From: Leptospira noguchii serovar Panama str. CZ214
GTDB lineage: Bacteria; Spirochaetota; Leptospiria; Leptospirales; Leptospiraceae
Length of the DNA: 64,000 nt
Direction of reading: 5' to 3'
Assembly: GCF_000306255.2 (NCBI RefSeq)
Contig: NZ_AKWY02000010.1
Coordinates: 62,001-126,000, forward strand
Shown here one piece after another: positions 30,315 through 44,799 of this stretch. The notes under the pieces are model-generated. The model was not told the origin of the DNA. It worked only from the letters and a program-made list of their open reading frames with translations, and ran no database searches. Position numbers and translations under genes: made by a program. How positions within the stretch are numbered: the first letter of the stretch is position 1; the number at the start of each line of letters is the position of its first letter.

Positions 30315-30411
30315 TTTAAAGAATCGATCTATAAAGTTCAGATTCCAACTTTTAAAACAAGTTCACAATAGCATCGTTCAAATAGTAAAATTTCCGCAAG
30401 AGACAAAATCT

Positions 30412-30640
30412 TGTGGGAACTCCTGCTGCGGCTGTAGTTACGACCGCTGTTTGATTTAGAAATCTGTGGGAACTCCTGCTGCGGCTGTAGTTACGACCGC
30501 TGTTTGATTTAGAAATCTGTGGGAACTCCTGCTGCGGCTGTAGTTACGACCGCTGTTTGATTTAGAAATCTGTGGGAACTCCTGCTGTGGCTGTAGTTAC
30601 GACCGCTGTTTGATTTAGAAAATCTTGTGGGAACTCCTGC
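30412..30640. repeat. 53-bp tandem repeat (VNTR candidate) upstream of ilvD
   Basis: TGTGGGAACTCC starts units at 30412, 30465, 30518 and 30571 (period 53), with a final partial unit at 30626. Each unit holds TGTGGGAACTCCTGC, then GCGGCTGTAGTTACGACCGC, an imperfect palindrome, then an AT-rich tail. Copies are almost identical. It ends about 110 bases before the ilvD start, close enough to affect its transcription. It was considered as a CRISPR array and rejected because the units have no unique spacers. Confidence 0.95.
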
Positions 30641-30749
30641 AATACGAATTAACCTTTTCCATTTGACTGAAAAGATCGTTCACAAAACTGTACTTTAAAA
30701 TCTGTTCCGACAAGAACGATTCGGAATGGCTAAAATAGAGGAATCAAAG

Positions 30750-32432
<1,683 letters not shown>

Positions 32433-32511
32433 ACCTCAGTTGATTTACTGAAAATAAAATCCGTCGCCTAGTCTAAGTTAGGTGATATGGTCCGTTAGTT
32501 TATATTATGAA

Positions 32512-32890
32512 TTAATGTGGGTTCGTGGAGAAAATTTTGGAGAATAAAAAACTCAATGTTGCTTTCTATATGGGTCTCATTCAATGGAGAGTAACGTAAT
32601 AATTGTTTTCGAATTGGTTACACTGAATTAAGAATTTGCCCCAAGGCCTAAACGCCGCCCATAGAGGTGTTTGCTGAGTTTCCTCGAACAAGTGGGACGC
32701 TTTAGTTCCATAAAATGTGGGAAACTACTACAAAGATTTAATGACATTAGAATTGCTCGAAAATTCGCAAATGTGACTTAATTTGTGGAAACTACCCCAA
32801 ATCGCAATTTTACAAACAAATTCTAAAATTATAGAGACTCGCATTTTTAGAAAAAATACTTTCTTATTTTCTTACGTTGAACTGAAGTTA
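32512..32890. repeat. Worn family A-like element
   Basis: The left end TTAATGTGGGTTCG and right end CTTACGTTGAACTGAAGTTA resemble decayed family A terminal repeats. An H1-type hairpin remains at 32650-32672 (AAACGCC with GGTGTTT, loop GCCCATAGA), followed by GCTGAGTTTCC as in the 7063 copy. Confidence 0.5.
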
Positions 32891-33040
32891 AAACACTGTT
32901 CCAAGGGAAACGTTATTATATAGTCTGTTGTATAATTCTGAATAATAGCCTCTGAGTATTAAAATTAATTAATGGTACTCAATATTTAGAATATTATTTT
33001 TTTATTGTGTATTTTGATCGTTAGGATGAACGAAGATTAC

Positions 33041-33139
33041 AGTTCTTAAAAAATTAAATCTCCATCAGTTTACGGTTTCATGGAAACGGTAGATTAAAAT
33101 AGTTCTGTTGATCTGAACTATAGAGCTTTTAATAACTCT
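33041..33139. repeat. About 100-bp inverted-repeat element, copy 3 (family C)
   Basis: It shares GGTTTCATGGAAACGGTAGA and ATTAAAATAGTTCTGTTGAT with the other copies; ends AGTTCTTAAAAAAT and, inverted, AGAGTTATTAAAA are decayed. Confidence 0.65.
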
Positions 33140-33144
33140 ATTAT

Positions 33145-33177
33145 AAAAAAACCGCGTCCGAATAAGACACGGTTTTA
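33145..33177 (-). terminator. Rho-independent terminator of the alpha/beta hydrolase gene
   Basis: On the minus strand AAAACCGTGTC pairs with GACGCGGTTTT around a 7-base loop (one G-U), and a run of seven T residues completes it. It begins 16 bases after the hydrolase stop. It is the clearest terminator in the window. Confidence 0.88.
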
Positions 33178-33193
33178 AAGAAAACAATTCGAT

Positions 33194-34327
33194 CTAAAAT
33201 AAAGGAACTAACAAACTCGGTTTGGAATAAGGTGTTCCGTGTACTGCTTCCGGATCGGAGATTGTGATCACATCTAAACCAGCTTTAAGATATTGTGCTA
33301 ATCCTTGTAGTTCTGATTGGCTGAAAAAAGGATCTTTATCTAACCATACAACCTTAAGATTGAACCCGTTCCAAATATTTTGTGTAATACTCAAACGAGG
33401 TCTGGATTCCGTGGTTTCACCCGATGGGTCTAAACCGACTACGTTTGCCCCTGCAGGATAAGGTTCTAAATTATTCATCAAAGGAATTTCGTTTGAAGTA
33501 GGAGCTCCTGAAACAGGCACACCGTTGACGGAATATTTAGTACCAATAAAAAAGTCGTCCGGGCTATCTATAAAATTACCATAGACTACTTCAGGGGGAT
33601 CAATATTAAAATATACAACTTTTTGAACTTTAAAATTCCATACTAGACTTTTTGCAGAATTAGGATCGCTCATATCCGTGTCTCCAGGATACCAGGGTAA
33701 AGGAGAAGGAATATCACTTGCGATAAGAATTGTATTTTCAATTCCAAAGCTAGATAGAAGATTTCCTCCCCAACCTCTGGTTACAAGTTGGTTTTGAACA
33801 AGCTGAATTACAATTCCACCTAAACTATGACCAACGATCGTATGAATTTTTTTACTTTCGGTCACTGTCATTTGAGATAACAGAGCACGAAGAGCATCAG
33901 AGTAATGTATTAGAGTCAAGTCGCTCGCGTATTTCGGAAGAGAGGCACTACCTTTAGTTACCGTACTACTTCCATGTCCTGGTAAGTCCAGAATATAAAC
34001 GTTACGCGCCTTTCCCTTGTTGATCAGTTCTTTAGCAAGAGGTTCATAGATTGTACTGTTATCACCAAATCCATGAATGCACAATACACTTTTTAGGTTG
34101 GGATCTATGATAACCCCTGTTTTACTGTATTTAATCACGTTTAGTCGGTAATTTGTGGTTTGACTGTTGTTATAAAAGTTACGACCTATAACATCATAGG
34201 TCAAAACCGTTCTTTCATACGCTGCACTGATCGACTGTGTAACGAATAAAACGATCGCAACACCAAACGTTATCCCGATTTTTCGAATCATAAAACGGAT
34301 CAAAAAGTTGTTCCATTCTCTCTTCAT
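33194..34327 (-). CDS. Secreted alpha/beta hydrolase (lipase/esterase-like)
   Basis: This 377-residue protein has a signal peptide (basic start, hydrophobic stretch to about 36, SISAA cleavage site). The fold is shown by LCIHGFGDNSTIYEPLA (oxyanion-hole HGF), then the nucleophile elbow VGHSLGGIVIQ, and a C-terminal region with WLDKDPFFS and a final AVHGTPY histidine. These fit a Ser-Asp-His triad. The substrate is unknown; the extracytoplasmic location suggests a lipase, esterase or acyl hydrolase. GGAG lies 8 bases before the ATG. A strong terminator follows. Confidence 0.85.
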   Translation of the reverse strand: MKREWNNFLIRFMIRKIGITFGVAIVLFVTQSISAAYERTVLTYDVIGRNFYNNSQTTNYRLNVIKYSKTGVIIDPNLKSVLCIHGFGDNSTIYEPLAKELINKGKARNVYILDLPGHGSSTVTKGSASLPKYASDLTLIHYSDALRALLSQMTVTESKKIHTIVGHSLGGIVIQLVQNQLVTRGWGGNLLSSFGIENTILIASDIPSPLPWYPGDTDMSDPNSAKSLVWNFKVQKVVYFNIDPPEVVYGNFIDSPDDFFIGTKYSVNGVPVSGAPTSNEIPLMNNLEPYPAGANVVGLDPSGETTESRPRLSITQNIWNGFNLKVVWLDKDPFFSQSELQGLAQYLKAGLDVITISDPEAVHGTPYSKPSLLVPLF

Positions 34328-34768
34328 AAAATTTTCTCCAGATCTAAATTGAGAGAAGAAAACTGTACTCTATTTATAAGACATATTTGAAACTAGGAAG
34401 GCAAATTCGAGTTTATAATAGTTGGTTTGTCAATAAAAAAATAACTAGAAGGCAAATTTAATCTAGGAAATATTTTATTTCAAAGGAAATAACGATTTTA
34501 AAGTCAAATTCCTTCGTAAAATCGTCATTTGGTGATCAATCACAGTTAATTAAAAAGGGTAATTTTCTAAGTTAAAATAACGGTTGTTAGGTTATTACGA
34601 GATAAAAAAGATTTTTGGAACTAAAAATATTCTAATTCGGAATATATATTATAATTTTATAATGTGTATTGTAGAAAATTTAATTTTTAGAATATTCCAT
34701 TTAAAAACTTTTACTATTCGGAACAACATAATTAAGAACCTAAACCGACAGTTAAACATATCAATCTT

Positions 34769-34803
34769 AAAACGCGATCCATAGAGAGCGTTTTGCTGAG
34801 TTT
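34769..34803. repeat. Isolated H1-type hairpin with tag
   Basis: AAAACGC (34769-34775) pairs perfectly with GCGTTTT (34788-34794) around the conserved loop GATCCATAGAGA, followed by GC and TGAGTTT (34797-34803). Loop and tag match the hairpins at 7063 and 16134, while the arms are entirely different. Confidence 0.8.
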
Positions 34804-35001
34804 AACGCGATCTGTCGAACGACTCATTGGGAGTGAGACACTGAGTTTGAGAGAGCGTTGCATGAGTTTTCCCTAATTTTGGGTGGAGACTTTTCTATAT
34901 TAGAAAAACATACTTTTTGCAAGTAAAAAGACTCATTCTTGTCGGAACACTTGAAAAATGTGCGTTTTTGATCTTTCTGATTCTAAAATTCTCTTCAACT
35001 G

Positions 35002-35067
35002 TGGGTAAGGTTATGATAGAAAAGCGTTTTGCTGAGTTTAACGCGACCGAAGTCATAACTTTACCCA
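35002..35067. repeat. Inverted repeat, 15-bp arms
   Basis: TGGGTAAGGTTATGA (35002-35016) pairs with TCATAACTTTACCCA (35053-35067) with one G-U. The loop contains GCGTTTTGCTGAGTTTAACG, the same H1 right arm and tag seen at 34788-34807. Confidence 0.7.
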
Positions 35068-35171
35068 CCGATCTCAATATAAATCTGTCGGAATTACGAC
35101 GAATCCTCTGTAAAACTTACACGGTGCTTTGTAATAAAAAATTAGACATGCAGTTTTATAGAGATGAATAT

Positions 35172-35342
35172 TACTCGGACACATAAAAATGATGCTAAAA
35201 GTTTGAGATTGATTTTACCAAAGATGTGACGTTTTCAATAAATTGCATTTAATTGCGATTTATTGACTTTTGAAGTAGGTCTCAACATTTTAAGTTTTGA
35301 AATAACTTTATCATAAATATCATTTTCATACGTCCGAATGTA
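35172..35342. repeat. About 171-bp inverted-repeat element (family D), complete copy
   Basis: The ends are TACTCGGACACATAAAAATG and, inverted, TACATTCGGACGTATGAAAA. The interior matches the worn copy at 12110-12262. No coding capacity. Confidence 0.78.
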
Positions 35343-35665
35343 ATGATTCATTTTTGCAAAGATACAGAAAGTTTTCAAAAATTGCATCTAACCTGAACTT
35401 CTTGTTTTTTGAAAGAGTTCCCACAAATTATATCCAATTTCAGATTGATTTTATTTTTCGATCATATTTCAAGTTTCCACATTTTGAATTTTTAGAGTTT
35501 TAAAAAAACCTTTGTAAGGTAATTTTTAATCTTCAAATAACTATAAATTAGAGATTGATTTACTGGAATTTTAGAAAGATCCTTTTTACCACTTACTGAT
35601 GTCTACGTAATCGATTCATTGAATTTGTAAATAAATAACGATTTAAAACTAAATTTTTAATAATC

Positions 35666-35904
35666 TAACGTGAGTTCGACATAACAAATGCGAAAGTGAT
35701 TATTATGCTGCGATCCACAGAGAGCAGCACCTGAGTTTGAAAAATTCCGAAGGAATTGGAGTGCAAAGAACTCAATAAAACGCTTTTTACCAAAGCGTTT
35801 TAAGTTGCGAGTCAATTTAGCTTTGAAATTTGCGAGCTGCAACGATGACCCGTTGCACCTGAGTTTATTATTCGCTCCAATTTTCTTACGTCGAACTCAC
35901 GTTA
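35666..35904. repeat. Family A hairpin element, complete copy 2 (239 bp)
   Basis: The ends are TAACGTGAGTTCGACATAA and, inverted, TAACGTGAGTTCGACGTAA. H1 is TGCTGC with GCAGCA (loop GATCCACAGAGA, 35706-35729), H2 is TGAGTT with AACTCA (35732-35774), H3 is AAAACGC with GCGTTTT (35777-35801), and the second H1-type hairpin is TGCAACG with CGTTGCA round a shortened 6-base loop (35838-35857). It is the same element as 16095-16341. Confidence 0.87.
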
Positions 35905-36192
35905 ACCTATTATACAAATTCTCAATAGAGATAATTTTTTTGAAAACTGTGGGAACTACTGCAAATTAAGTTTTATCAGTAAAATCTTGGGTCGTAACTA
36001 CAGCCCGGGTTTTTAACTGTGGGAACTCATACAAAAAGTTCGTGATAAAAAGCTTTCTTAAAAAACTTATAAGAGACGTAATCTAACGCGTGTTTGGCGT
36101 AAGGAATTCATTTTTTTAAAAAAAGTTGGGATTTGAATTTTATGAATCAATTCCTAAAATATGGAAACTCATACTGTTTAAAAATTTGTAAT

Positions 36193-36293
36193 AGAATTGT
36201 TGAAAAATTCCATAGTGAAAATTAGCAAAATTGCTTTAATCTACCTTTTCCATGAAACAGAAGTAGATAGAGAATTCATTTTTCAATAACTCT
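36193..36293. repeat. About 100-bp inverted-repeat element, copy 4 (family C, reversed)
   Basis: It reads in the opposite direction to copies 2 and 3. The ends are AGAATTGTTGAAAAATT and, inverted, AGAGTTATTGAAAAATGAAT. The core has CTTTAATCTACC and TTCCATGAAACAGAA. Confidence 0.75.
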
Positions 36294-36392
36294 AATATAC
36301 TTAATTTGTGGGAATTGCCACAAATCGCGATTTTACGAACAGGTTCTAAAATTGTAGAAGTTTAAATTTTTGGAAAACCTTTTCTCATTTTC

Positions 36393-39300
36393 TTACATAC
36401 TTCTACGATACTGTCCGCCTACCTCATAAAGTGCATGAGTCATTTGACCTAAAGAAACTTTTTTAGAAGTTTCCATTAGCTCTTGAAAAATGTTTCCGTT
36501 GGAAAGGCTGACAGATTTTAATTTTTTTAAATGATTTTCTAGATCATTTTCATTCCGTTTGTGAAATTCTTTCAAGGCGCTGATTTGGGATTGTTTTTCC
36601 GAGTCCGTAGAACGGATTACTTCCTGTGGAACTATCGTAGGAGAACCTTCTTTGCTTAAGAAAGTATTCACACCGATTACTGGAAATTCTCCGTTATGCT
36701 TTAGGGATTCATAATATAGCGATTCTTCTTGTATCTTATTCCTCTGATACATCATCTCCATTGCGCCTAAAACACCACCCCTTTCGGAGATTCTATGAAA
36801 TTCTTCTAAAATTGCTTGTTCTACAAGATCTGTCAATTCCTCGATGATAAAAGAGCCCTGACCAGGATTTTCGTTTTTAGCAAGACCTAATTCTCGATTG
36901 ATGATAAGCTGAATCGCCATCGCACGACGAACGGATTCTTCCGTAGGAGTAGTGATTGCTTCGTCGTATGCATTTGTATGCAAAGAATTGCAATTATCGT
37001 AGATCGCATAAAGAGCCTGAAGAGTGGTTCTAATATCGTTAAAAGCAATTTCTTGAGCGTGTAAGGATCTTCCCGAAGTTTGGATGTGATACTTTAGCAT
37101 CGCCGAACGGTCGTTAGCTCCGTATTTATACTTCATTGCTTTTGCCCAAATTCTTCTAGCAACCCTACCGATGACAGCGTATTCTGGATCGATCCCGTTT
37201 GAAAAAAAGAAAGAAAGATTAGGAGCGAAGTCGTCTATTTTCATTCCTCTGCTTAAAAAATATTCTACATATGTAAGGCCGTTTGCCAAAGTAAATGCCA
37301 CCTGAGTGATCGGATTGGCTCCTGCTTCCGCAATGTGATATCCTGAAATAGAAACGGAATAAAAATTACGAACTTGATTTTTGATAAAAAATTCCTGAAC
37401 ATCGCCCATCATCTTAAGAGCAAATTCAGTGGAGAAGATACATGTGTTTTGCGCTTGGTCTTCTTTAAGGATGTCTGCTTGAACAGTTCCTCTAACTAAC
37501 TTTAAGGTTTCCTGTTTTATTTTTTCATAAACTTCTTTTTCTAAAACCTCGTTTCCAGTAACTCCTAAAAGCATAAGCCCGAGACCGTCGTTCCCTTTTG
37601 GAATTTGTGAATTGTATTTAGGAATTGGAATATTCTTTTCTTTGTATATAGATTCTATTTTTTGACGAACTTCTTTTTCGATTCCTGTCGCTAAAATGTG
37701 TTTTTCGCAAGCTTGGTCGATTGCGGCATTCATAAAAAATGCAAGCACCATTGGAGCGGGGCCGTTGATCGTCATAGAAACGGAAGTGGTGGGATTACAT
37801 AAATCAAAACCGGAATATAATTTTTTGGCGTCGTCTAACGTGGCTATGCTGACTCCGGAGTTACCTATTTTACCGTATATGTCTGGTCTTTCTCCTGGGT
37901 CTTCTCCGTATAACGTGACCGAGTCGAAAGCAGTGGACAAACGTTGTGCGGGCATTCCTAAACTTACGTAGTGAAAACGTGCGTTGGTTCTTTCCGGATC
38001 ACCTTCTCCCGCAAACATACGAGTCGGATCTTCTCCGGTTCTTTTAAAAGGAAAAACTCCGGATGTAAACGGAAATTCTCCTGGAAAGTTTTCCTGAAAA
38101 GACCAACGAACAATTTCTCCCCAGTCTTTGAATTTAGGAACTGCAACTTTAGAAATTTTCAGATTACTAAGCGAAACTGTTGTATTGGAGACTTTGATTT
38201 CTTTGTCCCGAACTTTATACGTAAAGTTTTCTCCTTGATAGTTTTTAAGTTTTTCCTCCCAGCTGGAAAGTATCTTTTTTGTATCTGGAGAAAGTGAATT
38301 TTCAATTTTAGAATATTCTAATTCTAGAATGTTTGTGTTTTGTCCGGAAGATTTTAAAATGTCTATTGCGCCTGAAAGTTGAAAAAGTTTTCTAGCCTTG
38401 TTGGATTCGTTTTTTGTGATCTGATCGTAACGGTTGCATTCTTCTCGAATCTCCGCCAGATAACGAACTCGATCTGGAGGAATGATAAATATTTTTTCGC
38501 TCGTTCCTTCTTCTTTTCCATAAGAAGAAGCCCAACCAAGATTTAGTTTATTGGAGAGAAAGCGGATTACGTTTCCGTAAAGAAGATTGGTGCCTGGGTC
38601 GTTAAACTGAGACGCGATGGTCCCGAACACAGGCATTAAATCTATGTTTTGATCAAAGAGTTGTCTGGATCTTTGGAATTGTTTTTTGACGTCTCTGAGA
38701 GCGTCTAAGGCACCCCGTTTGTCGAACTTATTGATCGCGATTAGATCTGCATAGTCTATCATATCAATTTTTTCTAATTGAGTTGCCGCGCCGTATTCTG
38801 GAGTCATCACATATAATGCTATGTCCGAAACCTCTGTAATTTCAGAATCGCTCTGGCCGATCCCAGCGGTTTCTACTACGATCAGATCAAATTCCGCACT
38901 TTTTAAAACTTCAATACTTCGCTTAACATTTTTGTTAAGTGCAATGTTGGCTTCTCTCGTAGCAAAAGAACGCATATAAACCCTATCGTGAGAAATTGAG
39001 TTCATACGAATCCTATCTCCTAAAAGAGCACCTCCCGTTTTTCTTTTAGAAGGATCCACCGAAAGGATAGCGATCGTTTTATCCGGAAAATCGATTAAAA
39101 ATCTTCGTACTATTTCGTCAGTCAGAGAGGATTTACCAGCGCCACCGGTTCCGGTAATTCCTAAAACTGGAACCGATTTTGTTCCGGAAGGAAAATTCAA
39201 TTTTTCGTTTAACGCCGATTTTTCGAGATCTTCTCTTTCGAAAGTATTTTCTACGAGAGTGATCATTTGAGCGATTGCTAAAGGATTTTTATCTTTTAAA

Positions 39301-39770
39301 AAAGAATGTAAGGTGCCGTTGAACGTAATGGGTGGAATAAAATCCGATCTACGGATAAGATCGTTGATCATTCCTTGAAGTCCTAATGCTCTACCGTCGT
39401 CGGGAGAATAAATTCGTGTAACTCCGTACAATTCCAATTCTTTGATCTCGGAAGGAAGTATCGTGCCGCCGCCGCCGCCAAATACCTTAATATGACTCGC
39501 ACCTTTTTCCTTTAGCAAGTCTATCATATATTTGAAATATTCTACGTGGCCGCCTTGATAACTAGTGATTGCTATTCCTTGTGCATCCTCTTGAATTGCA
39601 CATTCTACAATTTCCCTGACCGAACGGTTATGGCCTAAGTGAATAACTTCTACTCCGGAAGATTGTAAAATTCTTCTCATGATGTTGATAGAAGCGTCGT
39701 GGCCATCAAAAAGAGAGGCTGCCGTAATAAAACGAACCTTGTGTTTAGGAGTATAAATTTGAGTTTCCAT
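36393..39770 (-). CDS. icmF: Fused isobutyryl-CoA mutase (IcmF)
   Basis: This protein of about 1125 residues has three parts in IcmF order. An N-terminal B12-binding domain has [15 protein letters not shown], with H24 as the likely cobalt ligand. A MeaB-type chaperone GTPase has Walker [13 protein letters not shown] near 203. A C-terminal acyl-CoA mutase barrel has [20 protein letters not shown] and [16 protein letters not shown]. IcmF interconverts isobutyryl-CoA and n-butyryl-CoA (or related branched acyl-CoAs) by a radical mechanism. SGVFPFKR replaces the RGPYxxMY of methylmalonyl-CoA mutase, which argues for IcmF. ATG at 39770 is preferred over TTG at 39788, although neither has a good ribosome-binding site. 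plsC lies just upstream. Confidence 0.88.
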   Translation of the reverse strand: METQIYTPKHKVRFITAASLFDGHDASINIMRRILQSSGVEVIHLGHNRSVREIVECAIQEDAQGIAITSYQGGHVEYFKYMIDLLKEKGASHIKVFGGGGGTILPSEIKELELYGVTRIYSPDDGRALGLQGMINDLIRRSDFIPPITFNGTLHSFLKDKNPLAIAQMITLVENTFEREDLEKSALNEKLNFPSGTKSVPVLGITGTGGAGKSSLTDEIVRRFLIDFPDKTIAILSVDPSKRKTGGALLGDRIRMNSISHDRVYMRSFATREANIALNKNVKRSIEVLKSAEFDLIVVETAGIGQSDSEITEVSDIALYVMTPEYGAATQLEKIDMIDYADLIAINKFDKRGALDALRDVKKQFQRSRQLFDQNIDLMPVFGTIASQFNDPGTNLLYGNVIRFLSNKLNLGWASSYGKEEGTSEKIFIIPPDRVRYLAEIREECNRYDQITKNESNKARKLFQLSGAIDILKSSGQNTNILELEYSKIENSLSPDTKKILSSWEEKLKNYQGENFTYKVRDKEIKVSNTTVSLSNLKISKVAVPKFKDWGEIVRWSFQENFPGEFPFTSGVFPFKRTGEDPTRMFAGEGDPERTNARFHYVSLGMPAQRLSTAFDSVTLYGEDPGERPDIYGKIGNSGVSIATLDDAKKLYSGFDLCNPTTSVSMTINGPAPMVLAFFMNAAIDQACEKHILATGIEKEVRQKIESIYKEKNIPIPKYNSQIPKGNDGLGLMLLGVTGNEVLEKEVYEKIKQETLKLVRGTVQADILKEDQAQNTCIFSTEFALKMMGDVQEFFIKNQVRNFYSVSISGYHIAEAGANPITQVAFTLANGLTYVEYFLSRGMKIDDFAPNLSFFFSNGIDPEYAVIGRVARRIWAKAMKYKYGANDRSAMLKYHIQTSGRSLHAQEIAFNDIRTTLQALYAIYDNCNSLHTNAYDEAITTPTEESVRRAMAIQLIINRELGLAKNENPGQGSFIIEELTDLVEQAILEEFHRISERGGVLGAMEMMYQRNKIQEESLYYESLKHNGEFPVIGVNTFLSKEGSPTIVPQEVIRSTDSEKQSQISALKEFHKRNENDLENHLKKLKSVSLSNGNIFQELMETSKKVSLGQMTHALYEVGGQYRRSM

Positions 39771-39798
39771 ATAAATTCTATTATTCAAAAAAATAATT

Positions 39799-40626
<828 letters not shown>

Positions 40627-40821
40627 TCAATATAGGATTAGAAATCATTCTACGGAAAGGAATCGAATTCATCAAGTTGGATTTTTAGAATGTTATAAAA
40701 CTAATACTGCCCAACAACTACAAGTGTAGAAAGATCGGAGTAAATTGTATTTATGGATTCCACGAAAAAATAAAGACCGTTTATCTCTCTATCCATTTTA
40801 AAAAATTAGGGGAAAGTAAAA

Positions 40822-41787
40822 ATGAGTAAAAATATAAATTGGTTTCAAGATTCTTTTTGGTTTGGAGAAACCTTTTTGAAATCTCTGCGAGGTAGTGTAT
40901 TTGATCCGCTTTTGAGCGTATTTGCATTGGTATTTCATTATCTGGGAGAGACATTTTTTTTTATGGCTCTTCTTTCCATCGTTTATGTTTATATCGATCG
41001 TAAACTTGGAATCCGGCTTGGGGTAGGCTTACTCACCACGGCAATCCTAAACGCTTTCTTGAAGATTCTGTTTGAAAGTCCAAGACCCGCTCTTCCTTGG
41101 AACGGTCCTGGAAAACTCATTGAACTTTCTTATGGATTTCCATCGGGGCATGTACAAACTACAGTAGTGATTTGGGGATTACTTTTACTTCACTTAAAGA
41201 GTAAAACGGCTCGTTTGATTTCGGTTTTAGTCATAGTATTTATGCCATTTGCCAGAATGTATGCGGGAGTACATTTTGCAGGAGACGTTTTAGGAGGATT
41301 TATTTTCGGACTTTTAGGACTCGTTCTGATAGAGATTATCTTTCGAGTTTTCCCAGAATTGGAATCTTCTACTCCTTTGGATAGACAAACTTTTTCCAAA
41401 ACAAAAACGATGGCTTTAATCGTTGTGGTGATGACTTTACCTTCTGTATTACTTTATGCGAACACAGACCCATATGAAAAAATAAAATCGTATGAAAACG
41501 TAATATCTGCCAGTGGAGCGTTGGGAGGGTTTTTGATTGGAATACTTTTTTCTAAAATGAATTCTTTGGAATGGGGAAAAGCAGATTCAATCCAAGAAGG
41601 AATTCAAAGAGCAGTAATATTGATTTTAGGAATACTTTTGTTGTATGTATTGCCGGGAATACTGATCCAAAAATACCTACCGGAAAATCCGGTTGCAAGA
41701 TACCTCAGGTACGGGATCGTTAGCAGTTATATCGCTTTTTTCTCTGTAAATATCATGGTGAAGAGTAAAGGCAGATTCAAAAAATAA
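40822..41787 (+). CDS. PAP2-family membrane phosphatase
   Basis: This 321-residue protein has about eight hydrophobic segments. The three phosphatase motifs are present: [13 protein letters not shown] (KxxxxxxRP), then [11 protein letters not shown] (PSGH), then [15 protein letters not shown] (SRxxxxxHxxxD type). PAP2 enzymes dephosphorylate lipid phosphates such as undecaprenyl pyrophosphate, phosphatidic acid or lipid A. GGGGAAAG precedes the ATG by about 6 bases. The flippase follows after one base (TAAAATG), so the two are coupled, which hints at lipid-carrier recycling. Confidence 0.88.
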   Translation: MSKNINWFQDSFWFGETFLKSLRGSVFDPLLSVFALVFHYLGETFFFMALLSIVYVYIDRKLGIRLGVGLLTTAILNAFLKILFESPRPALPWNGPGKLIELSYGFPSGHVQTTVVIWGLLLLHLKSKTARLISVLVIVFMPFARMYAGVHFAGDVLGGFIFGLLGLVLIEIIFRVFPELESSTPLDRQTFSKTKTMALIVVVMTLPSVLLYANTDPYEKIKSYENVISASGALGGFLIGILFSKMNSLEWGKADSIQEGIQRAVILILGILLLYVLPGILIQKYLPENPVARYLRYGIVSSYIAFFSVNIMVKSKGRFKK

Positions 41788-41788
41788 A

Positions 41789-43071
<1,283 letters not shown>

Positions 43072-43075
<4 letters not shown>

Positions 43076-44799
43076 AATTAAGCTTAGGAACGCAAAAGAA
43101 ACGAGCGAACGGTTTTGTTACACGGGTTAGGTTTCCAGTTTCGGTCTGTAAATTTCTAATCGATCTAAAAACAAAAAAAAATCATTTAAAAAGTTTATCG
43201 ACTCGTAAAAAAAAATCCAAAGAATTTGCGTTGCAAGAATCGAAAATTAGAAATTTAAAATTTTTTGTATATTTCATAATTTGTATATTCTTAATTTCTA
43301 AAGAAATTATGGCAGAGTCCTATTCCGGATATAGGTTGGATGATCTGTTATTGCTCAAGGGCGGAAAAAGGGAACTGACCGGAAAAGGAAGATACGATGA
43401 AATTGAACCGGAAAAATATGAAAGTTTAAACAAAGAAACAAAGTTACAATCTTCTAACAATGAAAATATAAATGTAAATGAAGCCGGTAAAAAAGGATCC
43501 AAAGAAAAAGAGGGTCCAGACTATAAAAAACAATCCACCGGATTTTATGGAAACGGGACCTTGATTTATAGGGGGTTGAGACAGAAAGGAGGGGTTGAGG
43601 AAGAAAAACCGGACCGAAGTTTTTCCAGAGGGATACTTAGTCCCGAAGTTGGATGGAAATACAAAAGTGAAAGAGTATATCATAAAATACTAATGTCTCT
43701 ATACCTACAGTATGAAGAAAACGTAAATGGAAACAGAACGGTAATTAAAGGTGCGGACGGTGAGTTTTTATGGATTGCAGGGATGGAATCACCAAATTTA
43801 CGGATCGGCATCGAAACTGGAAGAGGATATCAAAGATTAGATAGAAATGGATTTATGTTCGTAGGATTTTTAAATTACGGAGAATTCCAAATTCATTTGA
43901 AAAAATACGGCGTAAGCGCATCTGCGATGGGAGCACAGATGCAGAATACCACCTTATATACAGAACGAGATAGAAACGAATCCCCACAAAGGATTTTAGG
44001 TGGAAGTATCCAAATATTGGAAAATTCTTTGATTCAGAATTTTAGAATATTCTACTATTTATATAAAGAATCCAGACAAGATGCGGTCAGAGGGGATTTA
44101 TATAGAAAAGAAGAACCGTTTCGACCTTATGGGGTATATCAATATTATGGATTTGAATTGTCTTCTTCTAAATTTTTTGGATTTAGGGTCGATTTGGACG
44201 CGATCAAGGTGGTCGGATCGAGGGAATACGGACTTGATCCGTTTCAAAGTAAAGATACCACTCAGACCACAAAAGGGAGTTGGATCGGATCTAAAATAGT
44301 ATGGGAAAGACCGGAAGCGGAGTATTTTTTGGGAGGATTTTATACTTCCAAAGACGAGGAACAGAGAATCGACCGAAAGTCAAATGGATATTCAGGCATT
44401 AGAACTGATCCAAGAGGATACGGAGGAAAAACATCCTTTTTATTGATGGAAAGTCTGTTGATACAAGAAGGAAGTGTATTCCAAGAAGACGGTGTAGTAA
44501 CAAGACCAAATTTTGAAAATAAAGGAATCAAGCTATTAGAACTCGGAGTCCAAAAAAATTGGGATCATAAATGGACCGTTCAGGGAATGATCGTAACTAC
44601 TACTTCTGCGATTGGACGAGGATGGGAAGGAGTTTTGACGGGAGGATATCAATCAGAACATTCTTATATTCTAATGAGTTTATCTTATGCATACGTAAAT
44701 CCGCAAAAGGAAAAAAAACTATTTTTTGAGGAATGGAAAGTGGAAGAGCCGAAACGAGAATATTCCAGGATCTATCTTTCAGCTGGCGTTTACTTTTAA
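43072..44799 (+). CDS. Possible outer-membrane barrel protein with long N-terminal lead
   Basis: This 575-residue protein of no recognised family has a signal-like hydrophobic stretch at residues 62-78 (LKFFVYFIICIFLISKE) before MAESYSGYRLDDLL. The mature part alternates polar and aromatic residues, rich in Tyr and Gly, ending ...YLSAGVYF, as in outer-membrane barrels. The first 60 residues are very basic and unlike a signal peptide n-region, so the true start may be internal; no ATG lies between, and a TTG at 43231 is possible. The annotated ATG overlaps the flippase stop (ATGA). The end overlaps the convergent regulator gene by 21 bases. Confidence 0.6.

Larger units (their letters stand above)
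30030..30749. other. 720-base spacer upstream of ilvD rich in TGTGGGAACT motifs
   Basis: No gene was seen in this spacer between the divergent LRR gene and ilvD. It holds TGTAGGAACT/TGTGGGAACT motifs at 30094, 30168, 30202 (inverted), 30243 (inverted) and 30305 (inverted), then the 53-bp tandem repeat at 30412-30640. The ilvD promoter most likely lies in its last 110 bases. Confidence 0.6.
32433..33193. other. Spacer between convergent ilvD and alpha/beta hydrolase genes
   Basis: No gene was seen. It holds a worn large inverted-repeat element (32512-32890), two TGTGGGAACT-like motifs inside that element (32716 and 32784), the family C element at 33041-33139 and a terminator at 33145-33177. 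Confidence 0.6.
34328..36392. other. 2-kb repeat-rich spacer without a convincing gene
   Basis: This is the longest spacer in the window. It holds an H1-type hairpin (34769-34794), a long inverted repeat (35002-35067), the family D element 35172-35342, the family A element 35666-35904, TGTGGGAACT motifs at 35416 (inverted), 35948, 36018 and 36307, and the family C element 36193-36293. Open frames at 34584-34784 and 34917-35186 run through these repeats and are not called. Confidence 0.6.

Noticed and set aside
30412..30640. Possible CRISPR array
   Set aside because: Units of 53 bp follow each other without unique spacers and no cas gene is present; it is a tandem repeat.
34917..35186. Open frame of 89 codons
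   Set aside because: It crosses an inverted repeat and the edge of a miniature element; codon use and content do not look like a gene.
36393..39770. Ordinary methylmalonyl-CoA mutase large subunit
   Set aside because: The fused B12-GTPase-mutase order and the SGVFPFKR segment in place of RGPYxxMY fit IcmF better.
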